Of a stretch of DNA of 64,000 nt, positions 45,070-53,569 are shown piece by piece. The position numbers and the translations under genes were made by a program. The stretch is from positions 1 to 64,000 of the forward strand of contig DXFH01000022.1 of NCBI GenBank assembly GCA_019114515.1, given 5' to 3'. Below the pieces are notes generated by a model. That model was given only the letters and a program-made list of their open reading frames with translations. It did no database searches and was not told where the DNA came from. Source of the DNA: Candidatus Limosilactobacillus merdigallinarum (GTDB taxonomy: Bacteria; Bacillota; Bacilli; Lactobacillales; Lactobacillaceae). Position 1 is the first letter of the stretch. The number at the start of each line of letters is the position of its first letter.

Positions 45070-46302
45070 TTATTTTAACCCATGATAAATTAGGAGTAAA
45101 GCCCGTTGCACACTTTGCATCCGAATATTTTGGCGTCCAAGCTGTTTTGAAAGGTGCAGTTCAAAACTTTCCACATGATCAGGATAGGCAATGCCGATCC
45201 AAACAGTACCCGCTGGCTGTCCTTCCAATGAATCTGGTCCGGCAACACCAGTAAAGCCCACACCAATATCTGCGTTCAGCAGCTGCTTTGAATGTATCGC
45301 CATCGCCTCCGCCGTTTCTGCACTGACAACGCCAAACTTGTCAATAGTGTCTGTAGGCACCCCTAGCAATTTTTCCTTAACTGCAGCCGCATAGGTCACT
45401 AAGCCACCGTTAAAGACATTGGATGCTCCTGGTACAGAACAGATCGTCGCCTGGAATAAGCCACCCGTTAAGCTTTCTGCCGCTGTAATATGCAAATGCT
45501 TGGCCTTTAATAAAGTAACGACTTCCCTAACTAATGAAATATTGTTACCAGTACCAAAATAATGCTGACCGACTGTTTGCACAATATCATGCTCGACTTG
45601 GTCTAATAATCTATTGGCCTCTGTTCTTGCTTCACCATGGACAGTTAGACGCACTTGGACTTCATTAGGTTGCACATAAGAGGTGACAACTACTTCCTTA
45701 GTTGTCAAATATTCTTGAATTCGATCCATTAATTCAGATTCTGAACAACCAACAAAGTGCATATTGCGACTCATAATCGGTTTGCCCGTTAAGGCTTTTA
45801 ACTTTGGCAACAGGCTCTCCGTTACCATCGCTTTAAACTCACGCGGTGGTCCTGGTAATACCACTACTGTGTGGCCACGTCCCTGCCAAAATGAGCCTAC
45901 TGCCAGTCCAACAGGGTTGGCTAATGGTTCACCACCAGCTAGATAATATGCTTGTCGCTTATTGTCGGGCACCATCGGAATTTGACGACGCTGAAAGTCT
46001 TTTTGAATGGCCTGCCATTGTTCCTCATCAACTTTCAAGCCAATTTTTAGAGCATCCGCTGTGGCCTGTAAAGTACGATCATCATCGGTAGGGCCTAGTC
46101 CACCACAAACAAAAATCAACTCAGTGCGAGACCAAGCTTGCTGGATAGCTTGGTCAATTCGGTTAGGATCATCATCAATAGTTACCTGCCAGTGGCTTTC
46201 AATGCCTAACTGCCGCAACTGGTCGGCAAGTAGTCGTCCATTGCTATTGACAATTTGGCCCAGTGTAATCTCCGTACCGACTGCAATTATTTCTGCTTCC
46301 AT
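45070..46302 (-). CDS. cinA: Competence/damage-inducible protein CinA
   Basis: 410 residues. The N-terminal MoCF-like domain (GTEITLGQIVNSNGR, CGGLGPTDDD, VVVLPGPPREF) is joined to a C-terminal NMN-amidohydrolase-like domain (TAAESLTGGLFQAT, GVGFTGVAGPDSLEGQPAGTV). In streptococci cinA is competence-induced with recA. Here it lies upstream of recA but the LexA box intervenes, so recA can also be expressed alone. A terminator (46329-46366) separates it from pgsA. Confidence 0.96.
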   Translation of the reverse strand: MEAEIIAVGTEITLGQIVNSNGRLLADQLRQLGIESHWQVTIDDDPNRIDQAIQQAWSRTELIFVCGGLGPTDDDRTLQATADALKIGLKVDEEQWQAIQKDFQRRQIPMVPDNKRQAYYLAGGEPLANPVGLAVGSFWQGRGHTVVVLPGPPREFKAMVTESLLPKLKALTGKPIMSRNMHFVGCSESELMDRIQEYLTTKEVVVTSYVQPNEVQVRLTVHGEARTEANRLLDQVEHDIVQTVGQHYFGTGNNISLVREVVTLLKAKHLHITAAESLTGGLFQATICSVPGASNVFNGGLVTYAAAVKEKLLGVPTDTIDKFGVVSAETAEAMAIHSKQLLNADIGVGFTGVAGPDSLEGQPAGTVWIGIAYPDHVESFELHLSKQLGRQNIRMQSVQRALLLIYHGLK

Positions 46303-46328
46303 TATTAACCTCCCATATCTAAAAGACG

Positions 46329-46366
46329 CAAAAAGGCTGGAAAACCATTATAGTTTTCGCAGCCCT
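46329..46366 (-). terminator. Terminator after pgsA
   Basis: Minus-strand GGGCTGCGAAAAC and GTTTTCCAGCCTTTTTG pair with a 7-base loop. It closes the ymfF-to-pgsA operon ahead of cinA. Confidence 0.87.
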
Positions 46367-46373
46367 TGACAGA

Positions 46374-46958
46374 TTATTTAAAGCCGTCTGAAAAGGCACC
46401 TCTACCTTGAACAAAGTAGTCGATTCCTGAGTAAATGGTGAATAACAGGCAGATGTACAGCATAATCTGACCAAATGGAATATTCCAGTAAGCAAAGATC
46501 GCGTTCTTCAATAATAAGAAAATAATCGCGATGAATTGGGTAGTGGTCTTAATCTTTCCTGGCATCTTAGCAGCCAAGACTGTACCATTTTGTTCTACCA
46601 GCAGTAAACGTAATCCTGTAACTGCGAGTTCTCGCCAAATAATAATGGAAGTGACCCAGGCTGGGACATCATGACTAGCAGTCAATACGATAAATGCCGT
46701 CATTACCAGCAATTTATCGGCTAATGGATCGGTAAACTTGCCGAAATTAGTAATCAAATGTTGGTTGCGTGCGATTCGCCCGTCTAAGTTATCCGTGATC
46801 GTGGCAGTGATAAAGAGCACCGCTGCAATTACTTGTGCAATGGGTACCGTAGTTCCTAGGAAGCTAATACTGCCCCAACCAAATGGCACCACCATCAAAA
46901 TCAGGAAAAAAGGAATGATAATTAGACGTACAATCGTCAATTTATTGGGTAAATTCAA
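46374..46958 (-). CDS. pgsA: CDP-diacylglycerol--glycerol-3-phosphate 3-phosphatidyltransferase
   Basis: Membrane enzyme making phosphatidylglycerol phosphate, the first step to PG and cardiolipin, 194 residues. The CDP-alcohol phosphotransferase motif is complete: DNLDGRIAR then GKFTDPLADK. About five to six hydrophobic segments surround it. The start is TTG at 46958 with GGAGG 8 bases upstream. It follows rodZ by 17 bases, the order conserved in Bacilli. Confidence 0.96.
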   Translation of the reverse strand: MNLPNKLTIVRLIIIPFFLILMVVPFGWGSISFLGTTVPIAQVIAAVLFITATITDNLDGRIARNQHLITNFGKFTDPLADKLLVMTAFIVLTASHDVPAWVTSIIIWRELAVTGLRLLLVEQNGTVLAAKMPGKIKTTTQFIAIIFLLLKNAIFAYWNIPFGQIMLYICLLFTIYSGIDYFVQGRGAFSDGFK

Positions 46959-46975
46959 AATATGTTCCTCCCTGA

Positions 46976-48097
46976 TTATTGATTATTGTTGGGGCCACCG
47001 TTGCCGCCAGCAGTACCTGCATTGCCTTGACCAGCACCGTTACTATTTTGACCACTCGTTTGTGGCGTGTTAGTGGTCGTTGTACGACTGCCGCCCTGGG
47101 TAGTCGCTGCTCGTGAACCGCCATCATTGGTGGTCGTAGTGGTGTTAGTATTGTCACCACCATTATCATTAGTAGTTCTGGTAGTAGAACGACTGCCATT
47201 ATTGTTGTTCGTCGTTGAAGATGAAGAAGATGAACTGCTATCACCAAACTGAATGGTAACGGTCCGGGTTGATGGATAGCGATTATGGTCAGTAATATCC
47301 AAAGTCTGATTACCAACCTTGATCTTAGTATTCCGGGCGTTGCCGACCCGAATTGTAATTGAGTGAACGTTCTTTGCGATCGTCACCGTTGAACGATCAC
47401 CGTTATTCATCGTCTTGGCCAGGCGTTGCCGGTCATCAACCCGCACGGAATTGTAGCTATTGCCGGTAGTAGAGATTTGCAGCTTCGTAGACTTCTTCAG
47501 TGCCTTGTCGCTCTTAAAGGTAACGGCAGTATCTGTCCGCTGCGTTTGATTCAGCTTAATTTTATCCGCACTCGTCGTTTTCTTCTTAGCCTTCTTATGT
47601 GAAGACTCTCCAGATACCTTGACAGAACTACTATCAATTTTTGTGGACGAGTTGTTATGGTTACGAACGATCGCCGTTAACCAGATGGCACCTAATACCA
47701 CCACCACAATCAATACCACGATAATCGTTGGTAAGTATTTCCGTAATTGATCAATGCGGTCCACCGTATTCGTATGGTGCTGACCAGTCCGCGTCTCCAC
47801 TGCCTCATCTAAATGCTCAGTGTAAGTTTCAGTTTTCGTCTTTGGCAAATAATCATCGTACTGTTTCAACAAATCATTGCCATCTAAGCCCACAGTATTC
47901 GCGTACTGCTTAACGAATGCACGGACATAAAAGTCGCCTGGCAATTCATCAAACTTTTCATCTTCAATGGCAATTAAGTAGCGCTTTTGGATCTTCGTTG
48001 ACTGCTGAAGGTCATCTAAAGTCATGCCCTTAGCAACCCGCGCATCCTTCAACTTTTGTCCAATATGTAATTGTTCTGCTTCTTTTCCTTCACTCAT
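46976..48097 (-). CDS. rodZ: RodZ-like cell-shape protein (YmfM) with long low-complexity tail
   Basis: 373 residues. The N-terminal helix-turn-helix domain (about 10-75: QKLKDARVAKGMTLDDLQQ, RYLIAIEDEKFDELPGDFYV) is the RodZ domain that binds MreB; a membrane helix LPTIIVVLIVVVVLGAIWL follows. The extracytoplasmic DUF4115-like domain (about 180-290) comes next. The last 80 residues are nearly all Ser, Thr, Asn, Gly, with a poly-Ser run and poly-Thr runs, which is unusual. It probably helps elongasome function with the mreBCD genes found at 54-56 kb. Confidence 0.92.
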   Translation of the reverse strand: MSEGKEAEQLHIGQKLKDARVAKGMTLDDLQQSTKIQKRYLIAIEDEKFDELPGDFYVRAFVKQYANTVGLDGNDLLKQYDDYLPKTKTETYTEHLDEAVETRTGQHHTNTVDRIDQLRKYLPTIIVVLIVVVVLGAIWLTAIVRNHNNSSTKIDSSSVKVSGESSHKKAKKKTTSADKIKLNQTQRTDTAVTFKSDKALKKSTKLQISTTGNSYNSVRVDDRQRLAKTMNNGDRSTVTIAKNVHSITIRVGNARNTKIKVGNQTLDITDHNRYPSTRTVTIQFGDSSSSSSSSTTNNNNGSRSTTRTTNDNGGDNTNTTTTTNDGGSRAATTQGGSRTTTTNTPQTSGQNSNGAGQGNAGTAGGNGGPNNNQ

Positions 48098-48181
48098 TGC
48101 TATTCCTCAGTTCCTAACTATAAAAACTTTATAACCTAAAAAAGTATAACATAATTAGCTGAATCTAAATTCTAAGAATCA

Positions 48182-49483
48182 TTAATGTTCTGCTTGCGGC
48201 CAAATTGTAAAAGTCGTCGTCATTGCTGGACAGATAAACTGGTCAAGCGCTGTTTGCAGATCCGTCAACGTCAATGACTGCAGTTGTTTCAGCTCATCAT
48301 AGATGGTAATATCGCCAAATAAATTGCTAGCATAACGATTAGCAATCATTTCAGGTGAATTGAGGCTCGCCACTAAACGCCCGACGGCTCCCCGACGCAT
48401 TGCCGCAAACTGTCCTTTCATGTGCATCAGATTATCTGGTGCCGCCTGCAAGATAGCACGAATTTCATCAGTAAACTTCCGTGGTTGATTAGTTTCCGTA
48501 CTCCAAGTAGCAAAGTGAAATCCCCTCTCCATTTCAAAGCTGAATGAGAAAGAATCATCTAAGATCCCCCGATCATACAGACGCAGAAAGTTATCAGTTG
48601 TATCATCAAATAACATTTCCAGCAACAATTCCACGGATAATCGATACTTTAAGCGTGCCGGTGCATCTAATGGGCGATGACTGCCGCGCAGTGCCACCAT
48701 CACATGCGGCCGTTGCACATCCATCATTAACTGATTTTGTTCAACCAGGTCACTATCTAATGGATCACTTAATTTTAACGCGCGTTGCGGCAACGGAGCT
48801 CTATCAATAGAATATTGTGCTTCCTGTTCCTCTAACCATTCAAATAACTGGTGAGGATCAATATTACCGGCCACTACCAATTTAAGGTTGCTTGGACGAT
48901 AGAACTCATTATAGGCCCGGTATAAAACATCCGGGGTGATCTGAGCAATACTGTCTTCGCTGCCTGCAATATCTTGCCTCATCGGATCATGAGGATACAG
49001 ATTAGCAACGGTACCCGTGTACAAGCGTGAACTTGGCGAGTCAGCGTACATGCGAATCTCCTGACCAATAATCCCCTGCTCTTTTGCTACGCCCTCTTTT
49101 GAAAAATAGGGCTTCTGCACAAAGTCCAGCAAGATTTCTAGGCATTGATGCAGGTTCATCGTTGTAGAAAATTGATAGCTGGTCTGCGTATAACTAGTGA
49201 ACGCGTTTGAATCAGCACCTAATTTTCCAAACAGGTCAAAGGCATCATGATCCTCTTTCTCAAACAATTTGTGCTCTAAGAAATGGGCACAACCTGCTGG
49301 CAACTGCACGAATTCTCGATTAGGTCCACTATAAAAAGACTGATCAATTGAGCCAAAATCAGTGGTTAACACCGCATAGCTTTTTTGAAAAGCCTTCATT
49401 GGGATCAATACTACCGCCATCCCGTTTCCTAATTGACCGCGGACAATGGTTTGGTTAAATTCCGGATAGGTTTGTTCTTTCAA
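48182..49483 (-). CDS. ymfH: M16 zinc protease, active subunit (YmfH-like)
   Basis: A 433-residue insulinase-family protease. The inverted zinc motif HFLEH is intact within GCAHFLEHKLFEKEDHDAFD, with the distal Glu in the following helix, so it should be catalytic. Two M16 domains are present. A TTG at 49483 with GGGGGAAA 8 bases upstream is preferred to an ATG at 49498 that lacks a ribosome site. It is paired with the inactive ymfF subunit, in the ymfF-ymfH-rodZ-pgsA order known from Bacillus. Confidence 0.92.
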   Translation of the reverse strand: MKEQTYPEFNQTIVRGQLGNGMAVVLIPMKAFQKSYAVLTTDFGSIDQSFYSGPNREFVQLPAGCAHFLEHKLFEKEDHDAFDLFGKLGADSNAFTSYTQTSYQFSTTMNLHQCLEILLDFVQKPYFSKEGVAKEQGIIGQEIRMYADSPSSRLYTGTVANLYPHDPMRQDIAGSEDSIAQITPDVLYRAYNEFYRPSNLKLVVAGNIDPHQLFEWLEEQEAQYSIDRAPLPQRALKLSDPLDSDLVEQNQLMMDVQRPHVMVALRGSHRPLDAPARLKYRLSVELLLEMLFDDTTDNFLRLYDRGILDDSFSFSFEMERGFHFATWSTETNQPRKFTDEIRAILQAAPDNLMHMKGQFAAMRRGAVGRLVASLNSPEMIANRYASNLFGDITIYDELKQLQSLTLTDLQTALDQFICPAMTTTFTIWPQAEH

Positions 49484-49484
49484 C

Positions 49485-50738
49485 TTATTTTCCCCCATTA
49501 AGGAAAAAGACAGCCTGGAGACTCATCTTATTAGCTAATTCCATTATTTTCTGCCGATTAACGCGATCAATCCTTGCCTGCACATCATCGTCTTCTTTTA
49601 CTCCCAAAACTTGGTTAATTAATCGACGACTGGCAATAGCACTCAAGCTATCCATACTGCCACGATACTGATTGATTAAATTCTTCTTTACCTGGTTAAA
49701 CTGGACGTCTGTATACATCCCATGCCGCAGCTTACTTAGCTGTTCATCGATTAATTGCCGCACCCGCTGATAGGTAGCACCATTAATCCCCGTTTCGACA
49801 ACTAAATGACCGCTTAATGGTCGTAAACTGCTTTCTGCGTAATAAGCCAGACTTTCCTGTTCACGAATATTATTAAACATTAGTGAATATGCGCTGCCGC
49901 CAAACAGACTGTTCAAAACCACTAAGGCAACATAATCCTCGTCTCCATAGTAGACCGGCAAAGAGTAAGCGAGGTCGAGCTTGGCCTGCCTTAATTTCTG
50001 TTGTTCCGTTCGCTCACGTGGTTCATGCCAGGATGGCTGAGAATAATATAAATTATTGACTGACAGCTGCTGGCGCTCCTTTAGCGGCCACTGTTTTACC
50101 TGCTGGTATACTTCATCAGGTTTAACATCACCCACCACCAAAATATCTACCTGGTCATTGGCCAGCATTGATCGATAAGCTGCTACGGTTTGGTCGTTAG
50201 TCAACGTCGCGAGATCTCGCTCATTGCCGACACTAGGGATCTGCATTGGCGAAGCGTCACAATAATACTGTTTCATTAATTGTTGAACCGCATAGTACTG
50301 CTTGTCATCCTTTACTGATTGGTAAGCCGCCGCCAAATTATCCTTTTGCACCTGCCAAATTTTTTGGTCGAAGCGATTATTAAGCAAAAGCGGTTGAAAA
50401 AGAATATCCGACATAAAGTTCAGTTGTTTTTTCAACATTCCTGCAGTTGAAAACCGATCATTAACAAAGGTTAAGCTGAACCGCACTGTGTGTGCCGTAC
50501 CAATTCGCGCTACATAAGCATTCAGGTCCGCCCCATACATATTAGCCAGCTGCCGCGCAATTGCGGTTTGGCTGGGATATTTTTGGCTGCCAGAAACAAG
50601 GAGGTTAGCCAGTAAATTACGAACGGTGGCGTTAGTCATTGTTTGCGGCGTGGCAAAACTGATCAATAATTTTGTCACCGTAAACTTATTAGTGGGGACC
50701 ACCTGTAGGTTGATTCCCTTAGGCAACTGATAACGCAA
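49485..50738 (-). CDS. ymfF: M16 protease homologue without zinc motif (YmfF-like)
   Basis: A 417-residue M16 family protein. It has the family fold (NLLVSGSQKYPSQTAIARQL, LNSLFGGSAYSLMFNNIREQESLAYY) but no HxxEH motif anywhere, so it is the non-catalytic partner of ymfH, as in other bacterial heterodimeric M16 pairs. The start is TTG at 50738 with AAGGAGGGG 8 bases upstream; the longer frame reads the ribosome site itself as protein. Confidence 0.9.
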   Translation of the reverse strand: MRYQLPKGINLQVVPTNKFTVTKLLISFATPQTMTNATVRNLLANLLVSGSQKYPSQTAIARQLANMYGADLNAYVARIGTAHTVRFSLTFVNDRFSTAGMLKKQLNFMSDILFQPLLLNNRFDQKIWQVQKDNLAAAYQSVKDDKQYYAVQQLMKQYYCDASPMQIPSVGNERDLATLTNDQTVAAYRSMLANDQVDILVVGDVKPDEVYQQVKQWPLKERQQLSVNNLYYSQPSWHEPRERTEQQKLRQAKLDLAYSLPVYYGDEDYVALVVLNSLFGGSAYSLMFNNIREQESLAYYAESSLRPLSGHLVVETGINGATYQRVRQLIDEQLSKLRHGMYTDVQFNQVKKNLINQYRGSMDSLSAIASRRLINQVLGVKEDDDVQARIDRVNRQKIMELANKMSLQAVFFLNGGK

Positions 50739-50827
50739 TTTATGCCCCTCCTTAATCAATTAAATGCAAACACCATCATACGTTAAACCACCAGTAAAAA
50801 CAAGCAACACCACATGCTATCAATACG

Positions 50828-50874
50828 AAAAAAGTATGACGGTAAAGTCATAATAGACTTCCGTCATACTTTTT
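50828..50874. terminator. Bidirectional terminator after the amino-acid transporter
   Basis: AAAAAAGTATGACGG and CCGTCATACTTTTT form a near-perfect stem with inner arms AAAGTC and GACTT. It serves the transporter operon on the minus strand and has A and T runs on both sides. The rest of 50739-50944 holds nothing else. Confidence 0.92.
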
Positions 50875-50944
50875 ATATAAAGTCATTATTGCATTGCGTA
50901 TACTTAGCCCTGTCTATCAATAAGCACAACCATTAGCCAGCAGC

Positions 50945-51790
50945 TTATTTAACTGGTCCAAGATAATTGCTATCCTTGCCAAACCACTTTTCGTTGATTT
51001 TCTTCAACTGACCATTCTTTTGTAAACGACCTAACCCGTCATTAACTTTCTTGCGCAAGGTCTTGTCACCCTTACGCATACCAACGGCAAACTGATCTGC
51101 TGGCATCTTCGGATCACTGTAAGTGCTGTAATCATTCTTATTGGCTTGGTGGTCAATGTAGTAATCAGCATAAACCTGGTCCATTAAGATACCTTGAATG
51201 CGGTTAGCGTTTAAATCAATGAAAGCATTAGGGAAAGTATCATACAAAACTGGTTTTTTATCCTTAATTTTATCCTTCAATAGCTTTGGTTGTTCGTCTA
51301 AGACCGTCATCCCGGTAGATCCATTCTGTACTCCGAGACTCTTTCCTTGCATATCGTTAAAGTTGTGGATGCCCTTTGCCTTGCGGGCAACTAGAATCTG
51401 CTTATTCAACAGATAAACTCGGCTAAAGGCTACTTTCTGCTTTCGTTCAGGAGTAACTGAGTAACCATTCCAAAGCAAGTCCACGGTCCCGTTTTTCAGT
51501 TCCGTCTCCTTCATCGACCAGTCAATGGTCTGAAAATCAACCTTAATCCCGTACTGTTTAAACACAGCCCGTGCCAAATCAATATCATAACCAACTAATT
51601 TGCCGTTTTTCTGCCGAAAGCCCATTGGCACAAAGCTGTCATCGAGACCAATAATGACTTTTCCTCGTCGCTGAATCCGTGACCAAGTATCTTGGTGATT
51701 AGCACGGTAAGTTACGCTTTGGCAACCACTTAGCAAGAAGGTTGACATCACCATTAGGCAAAAAACGATTAAAATTTTAACCTTCTTCAT
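50945..51790 (-). CDS. Amino-acid ABC transporter substrate-binding lipoprotein
   Basis: A 281-residue SBP family 3 protein. The lipoprotein signal is KKVKILIVFCLMVMSTF then LLSGC (Cys about 22). The ligand domain has IIGLDDSFVPMGFR, GYDIDLARAVF and LLWNGYSVTPERK, typical of polar amino-acid binders. It is the third gene of permease-independent order permease, ATPase, binding protein (transcribed 53116 down), controlled by the leader at 53117-53497. Substrate is not settled by the protein sequence. Confidence 0.93.
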   Translation of the reverse strand: MKKVKILIVFCLMVMSTFLLSGCQSVTYRANHQDTWSRIQRRGKVIIGLDDSFVPMGFRQKNGKLVGYDIDLARAVFKQYGIKVDFQTIDWSMKETELKNGTVDLLWNGYSVTPERKQKVAFSRVYLLNKQILVARKAKGIHNFNDMQGKSLGVQNGSTGMTVLDEQPKLLKDKIKDKKPVLYDTFPNAFIDLNANRIQGILMDQVYADYYIDHQANKNDYSTYSDPKMPADQFAVGMRKGDKTLRKKVNDGLGRLQKNGQLKKINEKWFGKDSNYLGPVK

Positions 51791-51807
51791 TCTGCCATCC
51801 CCATTTC

Positions 51808-52455
51808 TTAGTCTTGTTTAACATCCAATGCTTTCACCTTCAGCATATTATCAGCAATTTCCTTAGCAAACGCCATGTCGTGAGTAACCACCAACTGAGT
51901 CATTCCTTGTTTCTTAAGGCCTAAAATCAGCTGGGCTACTTCATCACGCATATTTGGGTCTAAGGCACTGGTTGGTTCGTCATAACAAAGAATTTTAGGT
52001 TTCATTGCTAATGCGCGCGCAATTGCAACCCGCTGCTTCTGCCCACCAGAAAGCTGAAACGGGTAGAGATTACCCTTGCCAGTTAAACCTAATTGTTTTA
52101 ACAGCTTTTCAGCATTGGCAGTCGCTAATTCAATGCTTTCCTTTAAAACCATTGTGGGTGCTAAAGTAATGTTTTTCAGAACGGATAAGTGCGGAAAAAG
52201 GTTAAAGTCTTGAAAAACAACCCCCATTACTGTTTGCTCTGGTTCTACGCTTTCGGGATCAAAAGGCTTGCCATCAATTAAAAACTGCCCGCTATCTGCG
52301 CTTTCCAGACCTGTAATGCACCGCAGCAACGTTGTCTTACCAGCACCAGAAGGACCAACAATTGTCAGAATTTCACCATCGTTAACCGTAAAGTTGACAT
52401 CATTTAAGATTGGGCGATTATCAAAACTCTTCTTTAAATTTTTAACTTCTAACAT
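51808..52455 (-). CDS. Amino-acid ABC transporter ATP-binding protein
   Basis: A 215-residue ABC ATPase of the polar amino-acid family (GlnQ/HisP type). Walker A is GPSGAGKTTLLRC, the Q loop is VFQDFNLFPHLSVL, the signature LSGGQKQRVAIARAL, Walker B ILCYDEPTSALDP and the switch His VTHD. It is somewhat shorter than the usual 240 residues. It lies 13 bases after the permease gene and 17 ahead of the binding-protein gene. Confidence 0.95.
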   Translation of the reverse strand: MLEVKNLKKSFDNRPILNDVNFTVNDGEILTIVGPSGAGKTTLLRCITGLESADSGQFLIDGKPFDPESVEPEQTVMGVVFQDFNLFPHLSVLKNITLAPTMVLKESIELATANAEKLLKQLGLTGKGNLYPFQLSGGQKQRVAIARALAMKPKILCYDEPTSALDPNMRDEVAQLILGLKKQGMTQLVVTHDMAFAKEIADNMLKVKALDVKQD

Positions 52456-52468
52456 GTACTACCCCTCC

Positions 52469-53116
52469 TTACTTGTAGTATGAATACCGTTGCTCTACCT
52501 TGTGAAGAATGTATGTACAGATCCCAATTAATAGCAGGTAAATCAAACCTACCAGTAATAACGGAACTAAAGTGACATCCCGTGATGTGGCCACGTTACC
52601 AGCTCTTAATAGGTCCCCCAAACCGATGACGTAAACCAGGGATGAATCCTTAACCAAGTTGATCACTTCGTTACCAATTGAAGGAATAACTATTTTGACC
52701 ACTTGTGGAATGACAATCTTGCGGATCGTCTGCCAGTAACTTAACCGCAGAACCCGTGCACCTTCATACTGACCTTGGTCAATTGATTGTAGTCCACCAC
52801 GGAAGATTTCAGCAAAATAGGCCGCATAGTTAAGAATAAATGCAATTAGTGCCGCGTTGAACCGTTGAAAAACAATACCGGCAATTGGCAATCCATAAAA
52901 AACAAAAATTAATTGCAAAAGGAGTGGTGTCCCCCGCATTAGCCAAACATAGATTTCCAATACCCAACGTAAAGGCTTAATTTTAGAAGTTAATCCTAAA
53001 CTAACAATAATTCCTAATGGCAATGAACCAATTAAAGTTAAGGCGAATAATTCCAGTGTCATGCCAGCACCCTGAAATAGCGATGGCAAAATCTCAAAAA
53101 TATAGTGCAGTGACAT
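52469..53116 (-). CDS. Amino-acid ABC transporter permease
   Basis: A 215-residue permease with about five membrane helices and the HisM/GlnP-type loop AYFAEIFRGGLQSIDQGQYEGARVL split here as YAAYFAEIFRGGL and DQGQYEGARVLRLS (EAA loop). The N terminus GAGMTLELFALTLIGSLPLGI is typical. It is first in the operon, with AAGGAGG 7 bases ahead of ATG, directly behind the T-box leader. Confidence 0.95.
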   Translation of the reverse strand: MSLHYIFEILPSLFQGAGMTLELFALTLIGSLPLGIIVSLGLTSKIKPLRWVLEIYVWLMRGTPLLLQLIFVFYGLPIAGIVFQRFNAALIAFILNYAAYFAEIFRGGLQSIDQGQYEGARVLRLSYWQTIRKIVIPQVVKIVIPSIGNEVINLVKDSSLVYVIGLGDLLRAGNVATSRDVTLVPLLLVGLIYLLLIGICTYILHKVEQRYSYYK

Positions 53117-53497
53117 ATGATGACCTCCTTTTTAAAAAGCAAAAGCGTCTCCTCAGACTTTCATCCAAGGGGACGCTCAACCGTGGTTCCACCCCAATTT
53201 GTAACGGACTCACATCCGCTGCCTCAGTGAGTTTGCCCACAAAAAAAGCCCCCAGCTGCATAACAGCTAGAGGGCGTTTCCGCGGTTCCACCTCATATTG
53301 CATAATTCTCACAAATCATGCCTCGGCAAGTTCTAACAAACTCTGCGCTATAACGGGCTTACCCGGATCATTTTTCGATGATCAACTCACAGTTGTGATT
53401 CAAAAGGCATCTCCATGTCCTTCTCATTACCGGACACTCCCTGAAGAAGAAAACCTTCCTACTAGTCTGCTCTTTGTCGTTTTATTTATTGTTTAGT
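53117..53497 (-). promoter_or_regulatory. T-box leader with two antiterminator/terminator units (amino-acid transporter)
   Basis: One full Stem I is present (AGTA motif near 53470, specifier loop near 53400), then T-box bulge 1 GAGGTGGAACCGCG (53281-53294) with a terminator at 53241-53275, then T-box bulge 2 GGGGTGGAACCACGG (53181-53195) with a second terminator at 53134-53177. Only 46 bases separate the first terminator from bulge 2, too few for a second Stem I. Specifier by the GAA-N-codon rule (which gives GTA in valS here) is CAC, His; one-base shift gives ACA, Thr. Both bulges are UGGA, expected to pair with U73. Confidence 0.88.
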
Positions 53498-53526
53498 ATG
53501 TTAAGGGGCGAGTAAGTAAATGTCAA
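53498..53526 (-). promoter_or_regulatory. Promoter of the transporter leader
   Basis: TTGACA (53521-53526) and TAACAT (53498-53503) are 17 bases apart on the minus strand, directly ahead of Stem I. The transporter is thus independent of mreBCD. Confidence 0.75.
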
Positions 53527-53569
53527 TACTTTCTCACAGAAAAATTAAAATTTGATGAAAATAATCTTA

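Noticed and set aside
46942-47316. Open frames on both strands over the rodZ tail
   Set aside because: They are by-products of the repetitive Ser/Thr/Asn codons; none has a ribosome site or recognisable protein.
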